Notes: a model not told the origin generated them from the sequence alone. Positions 43,582 through 52,316 are shown, numbered from the stretch's first letter. The stretch: DNA of 64,000 nucleotides from UBA6168 sp964508135 (GCA_964508135.1 CAZDSU010000002.1:124001-188000); one strand, 5' to 3'. A program made the numbers and translations.

Positions 43582-45888
43582 CTACTGCCTTACAAACCGC
43601 AGCGTCTCGAACAACTGCCCGTTTTGCACTTTCACGAAATAGACACCTCGCTGAAATTCCTCCACAGAAATCGGTAAGTCGGATAGTTCAGCATCAAAGC
43701 TCACTAGCTTCACGAGCTTGCCACTTTGGTCAAAAAACTGAATGGTGCCAGCCTCTTCTCTTGGTGCTGGGAAGCGGACTTGGATTTCGTGAGAAGCTAC
43801 GGTAGGGAAAAGCTGAACTTGCCCCTTGCCGCCAACAAAGTTCACGGAGACGACCTTGCTGTACTCGAAGTTGCCGTCGAAGTCCAACTGTTTAAGGCGG
43901 TAGTAGTTGAGGCCACGGGCTGGCGATTCGTCGGTGAAAGAGTAGTCATTTAGTTCATAGCTGGTTCCTTTGCCTTGCACGGTTCCGATTTCACGGAAGG
44001 AGGTGCCGTTGGTGCTTTTTTCGATGGAGAAGTGGGAGTTGTTGAGTTCGGAGGCGGTTTGCCAGGTTAGGTTGACCTTTTTATTGGCCAAAATACCTTT
44101 GAAAATAACTAATTCTACGGGTAAGGCATTTTCTGCTCCAACTGTGAAACCAGAACAGCAAGCAATTCCAGTGAATGTTGCTGTTCTCGGACTGCCAGTT
44201 GGTACTGCTACCGTACCGACAACCGCCCAACTGCCATTGTTTTTAAAGAGTTTAATATCTCCTGTTGTTGGGAAGTTCGAGCCTTCAACACTGGCGAGCC
44301 ATTGGAACGACATATCTGGTGAACCACCACCACCAGTGAGATTCCATTGTTTTAGAAGGATTTTTGTGGCATCCAAGCCTGATGTTGGTGCCGATAGGTT
44401 TACTGAGAAGGTTCCTGAGCCACCATTAATCCGGCATGGAATATAATCAGCCGAAGTGCCAATTGGGAAGAGGACATTTGTGCCATTGTTTCGACTTAAT
44501 TTACCACTACCCTCCGCTATGATGTATTTTGCAGCATGTTCACCCCAGGTAGCAGTACCTGAAATCGTGTTGGAGATTAGGTTGAATGAGCCAATATTGA
44601 ACCTCCCTGCGGTGAGTGTCAGCGTACCTGCAACCGACAAATCTTGGCCAAGTGCAACGCCGCTACCAGCGTTAATGGTGAGGTTGTTGACGGTGTTTGC
44701 ATCTGGCGTTGTTGTGAAGATGCCTGTGGCTGCGCCTTGGAATTCGTAATTAGCACCGCTGCTGAAAATTCGAGTGGTAGTTTGAACGCTTCCTGTGGGG
44801 CCGGAAGAATTAATGCCTGCGGAATTAGCTGTTTTTAGACTTACTCCTGATGAAAGATTGAACGTTCCAGCACCAGTGAAGACTCCTGTTGTACCAAAGT
44901 CTATTGTGGTTCCTGAAGCCACATTGATTGTTTGATTTGTGGTTGCACTCATTGAACCGGTTACTGTTTGATTAGATGAGCTGTTTAAATTCATTGTTCC
45001 CGAAGTAAATGCATTAAAACTAAGGGATCCTCCATTAACAGCAATATTTCCCTTGATACTATGCCCAGGTGTGCCAGTCATTCCGATAGTAACTGTACCG
45101 GAAGTAATTGTTAAATTGTCCATCGATACAGCTGTACTACCAGTCATTGTTGAATTACCAGACCCAGCGAACTCAATATTTGCATAGGTCCTTCCATTAA
45201 ATGCAGGTGATTGGCCGGAACCTGTAACCTTGAATAAACTCCCAGATTGAAAAACAACGACCGAGGCTGGTGCATTTAAACCAAAAGGATTAGCCCCGGC
45301 AATTTGGAAGTATGTTGACCCACTCGAAAATACAACTGAATTTGCTGTACCTGTGCCAAACGGATTGCTGGTAAAACCCGTTCCTGCCGTAAATGTACCT
45401 CCACTGTTAAAGGTGACTGCACTTGCATCGACAGCCGTAAATTTATGAGCTGCACTTGAGAATGTCATGTTGCCATCAATACTACCAGTTGCACCAGTTG
45501 CTAATGTAATTGTCGTCGTGTTTATGGCTACATTAATATTCAGTGCAGAGCCGCTAGCTATTGTCAGGTCTGTACCAGTACCGCCGCCAACTGTTAATAT
45601 AGTACCAATAGCGACACCTTGAAGATTTACTGTTGTGCTCCCATTTACAAGCAATTGTCCAATAGTTTGTGTCGGAATGTTTGTAGTTGTGGTGGTGGCT
45701 CCATTATTAAATTGTAGAATATCATTTGTCGCAGGCGTTGTTCTCGTAGGTGTCCAATTCGCGTCTATATCCCAAGAAGCAGTACCTGTTTGGTTCCAAG
45801 TATAAGTCGTCTGTGTCCAGCAATTCTCCCAACTCCCCATCACTATACCCACCAACCCCACCTTCAAAAGTAAATTCCAATTTTTCAT
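43582..45888 (-). CDS. T9SS-exported repetitive beta-helix-like adhesin
   Basis: 768 residues with a signal peptide (MKNWNLLLKVGLVGIVMGS). A first domain has TYTWNQTGTASWDIDANWTP, the sort seen at the start of autotransporter-like beta-helix passengers. A long Ser/Thr/Gly-rich part follows with regular short strands (for example LTVGGGTGTDLTIASGSALNI and VNNLTINAGSGVALGQDLSVAG), as in right-handed beta-helices. The linker LPVELVIFKGILANKKVNLTW and a T9SS type A sorting domain end the protein (VQLFPTVASHEIQVRFPA to LFETLRFVRQ). The T content is high compared with neighbours. It is predicted to be exported to the cell surface; adhesion is inference. Confidence 0.82.
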   Translation of the reverse strand: MKNWNLLLKVGLVGIVMGSWENCWTQTTYTWNQTGTASWDIDANWTPTRTTPATNDILQFNNGATTTTTNIPTQTIGQLLVNGSTTVNLQGVAIGTILTVGGGTGTDLTIASGSALNINVAINTTTITLATGATGSIDGNMTFSSAAHKFTAVDASAVTFNSGGTFTAGTGFTSNPFGTGTANSVVFSSGSTYFQIAGANPFGLNAPASVVVFQSGSLFKVTGSGQSPAFNGRTYANIEFAGSGNSTMTGSTAVSMDNLTITSGTVTIGMTGTPGHSIKGNIAVNGGSLSFNAFTSGTMNLNSSSNQTVTGSMSATTNQTINVASGTTIDFGTTGVFTGAGTFNLSSGVSLKTANSAGINSSGPTGSVQTTTRIFSSGANYEFQGAATGIFTTTPDANTVNNLTINAGSGVALGQDLSVAGTLTLTAGRFNIGSFNLISNTISGTATWGEHAAKYIIAEGSGKLSRNNGTNVLFPIGTSADYIPCRINGGSGTFSVNLSAPTSGLDATKILLKQWNLTGGGGSPDMSFQWLASVEGSNFPTTGDIKLFKNNGSWAVVGTVAVPTGSPRTATFTGIACCSGFTVGAENALPVELVIFKGILANKKVNLTWQTASELNNSHFSIEKSTNGTSFREIGTVQGKGTSYELNDYSFTDESPARGLNYYRLKQLDFDGNFEYSKVVSVNFVGGKGQVQLFPTVASHEIQVRFPAPREEAGTIQFFDQSGKLVKLVSFDAELSDLPISVEEFQRGVYFVKVQNGQLFETLRFVRQ

Positions 45889-46097
45889 AACAGAGTTTTT
45901 TAGTGTTTATTAAAAAATATCCGGCCATGCAAATAATTACCTGCCCAACTGAAAGACAATTCAATTGGAAACTAATAGAAAAAGCGATGCCTTTTAAAGC
46001 AGACTTATTCGGTTAATATGGACTGGAAATTTGAATGGAAAGGACAAATGTGATAAACCCCTTTTTAAGTGTCAAATATTATTTTCAAGACTTTATT

Positions 46098-46267
46098 GGC
46101 TCATGATGTTTTAGCGTGAAAATAGGGGGATTGTGGGCGGAACGCTCCCAAAAAGCTCTCCAATCGACGAGTTACCGTGAGCCTGTCCCACTATTCGGGA
46201 TGGCAAGGAGGGGCAAATGCGCTATGCTTTAACTCATTTGCACAAAACCTATTAGTGCGAAGTATAA
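46098..46267. mobile_element. Degraded MITE-like element D (hybrid of A and B ends)
   Basis: The left end (46098 onward, GGCTCATGATGTTTTAGCGTGAAAA) resembles the terminus of element B. The right end (46240-46267, GCACAAAACCTATTAGTGCG) resembles the terminus of element A. Between them is a decayed core with GGGCGGAACGCTCCC and CGACGAGTTACCGTGAGCC. This suggests an old or recombined copy. Confidence 0.45.
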
Positions 46268-46279
46268 CCTTAAACTGTA

Positions 46280-47419
46280 TCAGCGGAGCAACTCCCTCGC
46301 AATCACCACCTTTTGTATCTCGCTCGTCCCTTCCCCGATGGTGCAAAGCTTGGCGTCCCGGTAAAATTTTTCCACCGGGAAATCCTTGGTGTAGCCGTAC
46401 CCGCCAAAGACCTGAACGGCATCATTGGCCACTTGGCAGGCAATCTCCGATGCGTAGTATTTCGCCATCGCCGACTCCTTGGTACACTTTTGCCCCGCAT
46501 TTTTCAGGACGGCGGCTTGGCGGGTAAGCAGCTCCGCTGCATCTATTTTTGTGGCCATGTCCGCCAATTTGAAGCTGATGGCCTGGAAGTTGGAAATGGG
46601 CTGACCGAACTGTTCTCGTTCCTGGGCGTATTTTACGGAAGCCTCATAAGCGCCTTTTGCGATGGCAAGGGAGACTGCCGCAATCGAAATCCGGCCACCA
46701 TCCAGCACTTTCAGGGATTGGACGAAGCCATCGCCGACCTTCCCAAGCACTTGGCTTTTGTGCAAACGGCAATGGTCGAACACCATTTCAGCGGTCTCGC
46801 TGGCTCGCATCCCGAGCTTGTTTTCTTTTTTTCCGCCGGAAAAACCGGGCGTGCCTCGCTCCACCACGAAGGCCGTCATGCCGTGGCTGTCGAGCAGTTC
46901 ACCCGTTCGGGCTATGACGACCGCCACATGCCCCGATTTGCCGTGGGTGATGAAGTTCTTGGTGCCGTTCAGCACGAAATAATCGCCGTCTTGGGTGGCC
47001 ACGCACTGCATCCGGCCAGCATCGCTTCCGGTGTTTGGCTCGGTGAGGCCCCATGCGCCAATCCATTCGCCGGTCGCCAACTTGGGGAGGTATTTTTGCT
47101 TTTGTTCCTCATTGCCGAAGGCCAAAATATGGTTGGTGCAAAGCGAATTGTGGGCCGCCACGGAAAGGCCGATGGAACCGCAGACTTTCCCAATCTCCAC
47201 AATCACGGAAATGTACTCCTGGTAGCCCAGCCCAACGCCTCCGTACTCCTCCGGCACCAGTACCCCAAGGAAACCGTATTCACCCATTTTGTGGAACATC
47301 TCCATTGGGAAATGCTGTGTTTCATCCCATTTCATCACATTGGGGCGAATATGCGCCTCGGCAAAGTCCTTGGCGCTCTGCTCAATCATCGTTAGGTTGT
47401 CAATCAAATCTGCGGTCAT
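46280..47419 (-). CDS. Acyl-CoA dehydrogenase
   Basis: 379 residues, the standard length of soluble short/medium-chain acyl-CoA dehydrogenases. Visible motifs are EEYGGVGLGYQEY, the FAD-contact region WGLTEPNTGSDAG, FITHGKSG, LGMRASET and the C-terminal YRDAKLCTIGEGTSEIQ with the catalytic base Glu (E363). It oxidises an acyl-CoA to the trans-2-enoyl-CoA and passes electrons to an electron-transfer flavoprotein. Chain length or a branched-chain substrate cannot be told from sequence by eye. No other beta-oxidation gene is next to it. The 415-bp repeat element begins 25 bases upstream of the start. Confidence 0.94.
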   Translation of the reverse strand: MTADLIDNLTMIEQSAKDFAEAHIRPNVMKWDETQHFPMEMFHKMGEYGFLGVLVPEEYGGVGLGYQEYISVIVEIGKVCGSIGLSVAAHNSLCTNHILAFGNEEQKQKYLPKLATGEWIGAWGLTEPNTGSDAGRMQCVATQDGDYFVLNGTKNFITHGKSGHVAVVIARTGELLDSHGMTAFVVERGTPGFSGGKKENKLGMRASETAEMVFDHCRLHKSQVLGKVGDGFVQSLKVLDGGRISIAAVSLAIAKGAYEASVKYAQEREQFGQPISNFQAISFKLADMATKIDAAELLTRQAAVLKNAGQKCTKESAMAKYYASEIACQVANDAVQVFGGYGYTKDFPVEKFYRDAKLCTIGEGTSEIQKVVIARELLR

Positions 47420-47444
47420 CTTTCTTTATTTTGGTTGATATTAG

Positions 47445-47859
47445 GGTAGTGGGTCAGAAAGGTTGAGCGGTAAGGCGAAGTGTCGGCGCGACTCAAAGTC
47501 CAATGTCGTCAACTTAGCGTCCCGTAGGGACGATATCTTTGTAGAAACAGGCAGTAAAGCGGCTTCCGTTCCAGCGATAGTGCCGTTTGGCAACATATTT
47601 CCAAAAGTCACTATCTGCATTTGTGCCAAAAGTCAATACGCTACGCATTCGCACAAACCCTATTTGTAGCGTATCGCCATTTGGCACAAATAGAGGAACG
47701 GTATCTTTACAAGTGCTTTTAGATACCGTTCCGATGGAACGGTTTCACAGAATTTCATTCAATTCTACAAAGATTTAGTTCCAATGGAACGACTTTCATA
47801 AGTTGACGACATTAGACTCAAAGTCACGCCGACACTTTTAACCATTCTGACCCACTACC
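47445..47859. mobile_element. 415-bp MITE-like element with about 75-bp imperfect terminal inverted repeats
   Basis: The left end reads GGTAGTGGGTCAGAA, AAGTGTCGGCG and AATGTCGTCAACTTA. The right end is the reverse complement of all three blocks in the same order, with a 10-base gap difference. Inside lie short palindromes (GTCCCGTAGGGAC, CCGTTCCGATGGAACGG, GTTCCAATGGAAC), paired CTTTGTAGAA / TTCTACAAAG, and a central nested pair TTTGTGCCAAA...ATACGCTAC / GTAGCGTAT...TTTGGCACAAA. There is no coding frame. It fills most of the 509-bp gap. No clear target duplication is seen. Confidence 0.7.
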
Positions 47860-47928
47860 GAACATAGTTAGGTGTTTTTAGTGTATCCACTTGCTTCAAC
47901 TCACAACAAAATAAATTGTTCAAGTTTT

Positions 47929-49032
47929 TTAGTTTTCCGAAAACCCATAGGCTGAACGCATCTTGTAATACAAGTCGGTATTCTCGTAAATCCCCCTGAA
48001 AAGTTCGGACTTAGGGCCGTAAGCAAACACCGGAACCATGACGGCCGTGTGGCCATTGGTGGTGAATTTGGGGTTCAACATTCTGGGGGTACCGCCGTTC
48101 AAGCCCATCCCGCCAGTCTCGTGGTCGGCGGTTACGATGACGAGGGTCTCGCCGTCATTTTTGGCAAATTGGAGGATTTGTTCGATGGTTTTGTCAAAAT
48201 CCTCCAGTTCGCTGTACAGTGGCTCAACCTGGTTCGCATGGCAAGACCAATCGATTTGCGAACTCTCCACCATCAGGAAAAACCCCTTTTCGCTGCGTTG
48301 GTGCAAAAAGTCGGCAGCCATTTTTGCCGCTTTTGGTAGGAAGTCACGCCCATGAAATGCAGGCAGGGGCTGGTTGTCTGCCGTGAAAAACGCAAATTTT
48401 CTGGAAGGGTCAGGTTTCACCATGAATATATCATGGTTGAAATAATCATAGACATTGAACCCCTTGTACTTGAGCGAATCTATCAGGTTCCGTTCGTCCT
48501 TCTCCCGTCGGTCGAAAAACTGTTTTCCTCCACCAATAAAAAGGTCAATGCCCGAACTTAGGATATCCTCCGTGATTTCTTCGTAAAGGTTCCGTGCCTT
48601 TCTGTGAGCAATGAACCCTCCTGGCGTAGCGTGCTGGATGGAAGAAGTAACAACCATCCCCGTGGCGTACCCATTTTCAATGGCCTCTTCCAAGATGGAT
48701 TTGCAGGGTTCTCCGTCCTTGTTTAGGCCCAGAACATTGTTGTTGGTTTTCTGGCCACATCCCATTGCAGTGGCTGCTGCCGCTGAATCCGTCACGAGGT
48801 TGTTGGCCGAATAGGTTTTCTGAAACCCAATCACTGGAAAGCCCTCAAGGCTTAACCTCAAGTTGTTATGGTAGAGTGCTGCTGAGATTTGGGCCAGCCC
48901 CGTGCCGTCGCCGATAATCAGGATGATATTTTTGGGGGAGTCGCCAATTTGCTGGGACGTGGCGGGAAGGTTTTTTTTCCAATAAAAACCGCCGGCAATC
49001 ATTAAAATGGAGGAGAAAACAAATAGCTTCAC
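47929..49032 (-). CDS. Alkaline phosphatase (PhoA superfamily)
   Basis: 367 residues. A short N-terminal hydrophobic segment (LFVFSSILMIAGGFYW) acts as signal or anchor. The active-site motifs of the alkaline phosphatase superfamily are present: IILIIGDGTG with metal ligand D42; VTDSAAAATAMGCG with nucleophile S83; SSIQHATPGGF; MVESSQIDWSCHAN; and VTADHETGGMGLNGG with the zinc-ligand Asp-His and downstream NGHTAVMVPVFAYG. It releases inorganic phosphate from phosphomonoesters outside the cytoplasm. It is smaller than E. coli PhoA (471 residues), as in many environmental forms. Whether phosphate limitation controls it cannot be read here. Confidence 0.93.
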   Translation of the reverse strand: MKLFVFSSILMIAGGFYWKKNLPATSQQIGDSPKNIILIIGDGTGLAQISAALYHNNLRLSLEGFPVIGFQKTYSANNLVTDSAAAATAMGCGQKTNNNVLGLNKDGEPCKSILEEAIENGYATGMVVTSSIQHATPGGFIAHRKARNLYEEITEDILSSGIDLFIGGGKQFFDRREKDERNLIDSLKYKGFNVYDYFNHDIFMVKPDPSRKFAFFTADNQPLPAFHGRDFLPKAAKMAADFLHQRSEKGFFLMVESSQIDWSCHANQVEPLYSELEDFDKTIEQILQFAKNDGETLVIVTADHETGGMGLNGGTPRMLNPKFTTNGHTAVMVPVFAYGPKSELFRGIYENTDLYYKMRSAYGFSEN

Positions 49033-49309
49033 TAGTGCTTGGATAATTTTTCAATAACTGATTGTTACGTGTAAAGGTAGTTGTTGTTAAGTAATTCTTC
49101 ATCTAAAAATTTTGCCTTCAGAAAACCATTTTGACAACAAGGTGTTTTTCCAATGTGATTGTATCGAGGCTGTCATCGAACTAAGAATCCAGTAAAATCA
49201 GCAACATTCAAGATTGCAACACATGTAGCTACATTTTTTTGAAAAAAGATTGAAAAAAATTTTGGTTGAATCACAAAAAGTTCTTTTCTTTGCATCGTTG
49301 ATTTAATCA
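49033..49309. other. AT-rich intergenic stretch
   Basis: Divergent region between alkaline phosphatase and the rfaE1 side. TACCTTTA on the minus strand near 49072-49079 is one base from the -7 consensus and may serve alkaline phosphatase. Nothing else is recognised. Confidence 0.35.
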
Positions 49310-49448
49310 ATATAGCCGCTCAAGCAGCGACACGAAAATTGAAAGTTCTACCAACTTAAGAAATAAAGAGCAAAGTGATTTGCTCAAAGATTTGGTTTTT
49401 TGGGGTTAAATAAGCTGGCTTCCTTCATTGGAAGTCGGCTTTTTTGTT
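49310..49448 (+). ncRNA. Candidate small RNA or attenuated leader upstream of rfaE1
   Basis: A hairpin GAGCAAA / TTTGCTC (49368-49385) is followed by a strong Rho-independent terminator: an 11-bp stem at 49413-49440, then T7. The terminator ends only about 18 bases before the rfaE1 ATG and there is no other gene before it on this strand. This suggests a short separate transcript or a premature-termination leader. The 5' end is a guess. Confidence 0.35.
49413..49447 (+). terminator. Rho-independent terminator just before rfaE1
   Basis: AGCTGGCTTCC pairs with GGAAGTCGGCT (two G-U pairs) around a 6-base loop and is followed by TTTTTT. It is directly upstream of a coding region on the same strand. 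Confidence 0.75.
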
Positions 49449-49464
49449 TTACACAATCGTTATC

Positions 49465-50469
49465 ATGCCCAAGTCTTCCCTCGACATGGATTCCATCTTC
49501 CATTCCTTTGAAAATCAACGAGTCATGGTGGTCGGCGATGTCATGCTTGACCGTTACGTCACTGGCCGTGCCGACCGAATCTCACCAGAGGCCCCGGTGC
49601 CTGTGCTCGAATTTGAGCAAGAAGATAACAGGTTGGGTGGCGCTGCCAACGTTGCTTTGAACTTGAAATCCCTTGGAGCTACGCCGATTTTGTGTGGCGT
49701 TGTAGGGAAGGATGCCGACGGACTTCACTTTTTGGAGTGCATGGAAGAGAACGGGATAGCAGCGGGTGGGATTATTGGTAGCGCTGACCGTATTACTACC
49801 GTCAAAACCCGAATCATTGCTGGGAAACAACAACTGCTCCGCCTGGACAAAGAACAGACCCATGACCTCTCCAACTTCGATTCGACCCGGTTTTTGGAAA
49901 ATGCCATTGAACTATTGGAGCGGGAAGCCATCACGGGCGTTATTTTTCAGGACTATAATAAAGGTGTGCTGACCCAGGCTGTCATCCAGACCCTCATCCA
50001 TGCGGCCAAAAAGCGCGGTATTCCAATTTCTGTTGACCCCAAGCGCCACAATTTTTGGAGCTACTATGCCGTGGACCTTTTCAAGCCTAACTTGAAGGAA
50101 GTTCGGGATGCATTGCAAACCAATATTTCGCCTCATGACGCTGCCCTGAAAGCGGCATCAAAAGCCATTCGTGACCGCAACCAATGCCAAATCACCTTGA
50201 TTACTTTGTCCGAGCAGGGCGTTTTTCTCGATGACGGCAGCCTGTCACAAATATTTCCAACCCATCCCCGAACCGTGGCCGATGTTTGCGGTGCAGGCGA
50301 CACGGTCATCAGCATTGCAGCGTTGGCTTTGTCAGCAGGCTTGTCTTCTCCGGAGATAGCCTTGTTGGCCAATCTGGCTGGAGGCCAAGTTGTCGAAAAA
50401 ACGGGCGTTGTCTCGGTGGACAAGGAAAAATTGAGGCAGGAACTGTTGCAAGTTTTGCTCGAAGCATGA
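49465..50469 (+). CDS. rfaE1: D-glycero-beta-D-manno-heptose-7-phosphate kinase (RfaE1/HldE kinase domain)
   Basis: 334 residues from the ATG at 49465 (MPKSSLDMDSIF); in-frame codons before it overlap the terminator and are excluded. It is a PfkB-type sugar kinase with the opening VMVVGDVMLDRYVTGRADRI and SPEAPVPVLEFEQE, very close to HldE/RfaE1. Other motifs are GGAANVALNLKSLGA, VDPKRHNFWSYY and the catalytic VCGAGDTVIS with base D279. It phosphorylates heptose-7-phosphate at C1 in the ADP-heptose pathway for lipopolysaccharide core. The nucleotidyltransferase domain of fused HldE is absent, so a separate rfaE2 must be elsewhere. Confidence 0.9.
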   Translation: MPKSSLDMDSIFHSFENQRVMVVGDVMLDRYVTGRADRISPEAPVPVLEFEQEDNRLGGAANVALNLKSLGATPILCGVVGKDADGLHFLECMEENGIAAGGIIGSADRITTVKTRIIAGKQQLLRLDKEQTHDLSNFDSTRFLENAIELLEREAITGVIFQDYNKGVLTQAVIQTLIHAAKKRGIPISVDPKRHNFWSYYAVDLFKPNLKEVRDALQTNISPHDAALKAASKAIRDRNQCQITLITLSEQGVFLDDGSLSQIFPTHPRTVADVCGAGDTVISIAALALSAGLSSPEIALLANLAGGQVVEKTGVVSVDKEKLRQELLQVLLEA

Positions 50470-50573
50470 TGGGTGTTTTGGGCTAATAGATTGATATTCA
50501 AGTGCTTAGTTCATTATCGAATGGACAACCACCACATCTTGATAAAATTAATTGACACAGCTTCAACCGTGGT

Positions 50574-50604
50574 TTTGATACTTGCCAAACACCGATTACC
50601 TTTG
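50574..50604 (+). promoter_or_regulatory. Promoter of the SAM riboswitch-hom transcript
   Basis: TTTG at 50574-50577 and TACCTTTG at 50597-50604 are separated by 19 bases, a full match to the Bacteroidota TTTG-N19-TAnnTTTG promoter. The riboswitch begins about 20 bases downstream. Confidence 0.7.
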
Positions 50605-50624
50605 CCACCAGTTCATTGAGCCGC

Positions 50625-50758
50625 AACACTTATCAAGAAAGGCTGAGGGATATGGCCCTACGACGCCTTGACAACCTGTCTTCGACCCATGGTCGGGATA
50701 AGGTGTCAATTCCAACCCTGCGCTGGCAGCAGGGGCAGATAGGTCGCTGTGAGTGTTT
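50625..50758 (+). ncRNA. SAM-I (S-box) riboswitch
   Basis: The conserved S-box core is plain: CTTATCAAGAAAGGCTGAGG, then GGCCCTACGACGCCTTGACA and ACC, in the classical order. The P3 hairpin (GACCCATGGTC) and P4 hairpin (CCCTGCGCTGGCAGCAGGG) follow, and the strand closes with GATAGG pairing to the first CTTATC. SAM binding stabilises the aptamer. The terminator at 50792-50826 is the likely expression platform for the downstream homoserine dehydrogenase. Confidence 0.92.
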
Positions 50759-50791
50759 AATCCGCTGAAAATTTCCTTTTTCAAAATATTA

Positions 50792-50826
50792 AAGCTCATC
50801 CGGTGACTTGCCGGATGAGCTTTTTT
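50792..50826 (+). terminator. Riboswitch expression-platform terminator
   Basis: A perfect 12-bp stem (AAGCTCATCCGG / CCGGATGAGCTT) with a 7-base loop ends in a T6 run. It is placed between the SAM-I aptamer and hom. Confidence 0.85.
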
Positions 50827-50989
50827 CATTTCGGCAAGCGCTACCAAGCGCAGTTTTCTTTGGTAAATGTTCGGAGCAGAACTTCATTTTAACATCAACA
50901 TTTACCAAGGAAAATGTCAAGTGAAAAACTCAGTGCGCAAGCCCGGCCTACACTTTTTCCCTTCGCCTTTTTCCTTTTTCCTTTTAAAA

Positions 50990-52234
50990 ATGTCCTATCA
51001 AAAAAGTCTGAACATTGGACTATTCGGCTACGGTGTGGTCGGCAGCGCTGTATTTGAGGTGCTTACCCACACTCCTTCGCTCAATGCCAGTGTCACTAAG
51101 ATTTGCATCAAACACCCGAGCAAGCAGCGGAACATCGCTGCCGAATTTTTTACCACGAACAAGCAAGAACTCCTTGACAATGAGGCGATTAACGTCATCA
51201 TCGAAATGACGGACGACGCCGATGCCGCCATTGAAATCGTTCGGGAAAGCCTCCGAAGGGGCAAAGCGGTCATCACCGCAAACAAGAAAATGGTGGCCGA
51301 AAACCTGGCGGAATTGGTGGAGCTGCAACAACGCTACGGTACGCCCTTGCTCTACGAATCGGCCTGTTGTGCCAGCATCCCGGTCATCCGCAACCTGGAG
51401 GAGTATTACGACAACGACCTGCTGCACGGTGTGGAGGGCATCATCAACGGCAGCACCAATTTTATCCTGACCAAGATTTTTGACGAAAAACTGCCGTACA
51501 GTGAGGCGCTGAGACAAGCACAAGCATTGGGTTTCGCCGAAAGCGACCCCTCGCTCGACGTGGAAGGGCATGATGCGTTGAACAAGTTGTGCTTACTGTT
51601 AGCACATGCATACGGCATAGTGGCGCACCCTTCCGAGCTGCTCCGGCATGGCATCCATCGGCTGAATGCCATTGACAGCGAAGTGGCTGCTGCGCAGGGC
51701 GCCCAAATCAAGTTGGTGGCCAGGGCCATGAAACAGGAAAATGGTGAGATAGCTGCTTTCGTGCTACCGCAATTCGTCAAACCGCCGCATCTGCTGCATA
51801 CTGTGCGCAACGAGTACAACGGCGTGGTGCTGACCAGCGCCTTGGCCGATGAGCAGTTTTTTTACGGAAAAGGTGCGGGCGGTTTCCCAACTGCCTCTGC
51901 TATCCTCGCTGACCTCTCGGCCTTGCGCTACGATTACCGCTACGAGTACAAAAAATTGTTGCTCCAAGAGCCGTCCGTGCTTTGTTCGGAGGTGAAACTC
52001 AATGTTTACGTCAGTTTTCAAGATTGGCAGATGCTGCCAGTGGATGCATTCGAGGAGATACACGAGTACTATTCGGGTCGGGCCTTCCATTACCGAAAGG
52101 GCGTTGTTTCACTGAAAAAATTGCTCAAAAATGATTGGTGGAAACAGCCGGGCGTGTCGCTGGTACTGTTGGAGGAGGGCATTGCGGAGCAAAAAAAGGG
52201 TGAAAATAAATTGGCTCACGCCGAAGCACATTGA
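50990..52234 (+). CDS. hom: Homoserine dehydrogenase
   Basis: 414 residues from the ATG at 50990 (MSYQKSLNIGLFGYGVVGSA); in-frame codons back to 50867 are leader. The NAD(P)-binding start is GLFGYGVVGSAVFEVL. The catalytic domain has the signature GIINGSTNFILTKIFDEKLPY, then ESDPSLDVEGHDALNKL with the catalytic Asp/Lys region and KGAGGFPTASAILADL. It reduces aspartate semialdehyde to homoserine, the branch point to methionine and threonine. There is no fused aspartokinase and no C-terminal ACT domain, so end-product control would be at the RNA level through the SAM-I riboswitch 230 bases upstream. Confidence 0.95.
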   Translation: MSYQKSLNIGLFGYGVVGSAVFEVLTHTPSLNASVTKICIKHPSKQRNIAAEFFTTNKQELLDNEAINVIIEMTDDADAAIEIVRESLRRGKAVITANKKMVAENLAELVELQQRYGTPLLYESACCASIPVIRNLEEYYDNDLLHGVEGIINGSTNFILTKIFDEKLPYSEALRQAQALGFAESDPSLDVEGHDALNKLCLLLAHAYGIVAHPSELLRHGIHRLNAIDSEVAAAQGAQIKLVARAMKQENGEIAAFVLPQFVKPPHLLHTVRNEYNGVVLTSALADEQFFYGKGAGGFPTASAILADLSALRYDYRYEYKKLLLQEPSVLCSEVKLNVYVSFQDWQMLPVDAFEEIHEYYSGRAFHYRKGVVSLKKLLKNDWWKQPGVSLVLLEEGIAEQKKGENKLAHAEAH

Positions 52235-52241
52235 CCTTTTG

Positions 52242-52309
52242 CCTTGTGCTGAATAAACAACCCCGTTAGTGCTCCGAAGCACTAACGGGGTTGTTTATTC
52301 AGCGCAAGG
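52242..52309. terminator. Bidirectional long-stem terminator between convergent genes
   Basis: Arms of 32 bp (52242-52273 and 52278-52309, one mismatch) surround a 4-base CCGA loop. It lies between the stops of hom and the lipoprotein gene at 52317. The stem is far longer than needed for termination. Confidence 0.75.
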
Positions 52310-52316
52310 TCACCTG

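Noticed and set aside
46313..47395. 360-residue plus-strand frame opposite the acyl-CoA dehydrogenase
   Set aside because: It is complementary to a well-conserved enzyme and shows no protein-family motif.
47445..47859. Small genes of 60-68 residues in the gap upstream of the acyl-CoA dehydrogenase
   Set aside because: They run through inverted-repeat sequence and have no protein-like composition. The repeats explain the stretch better.
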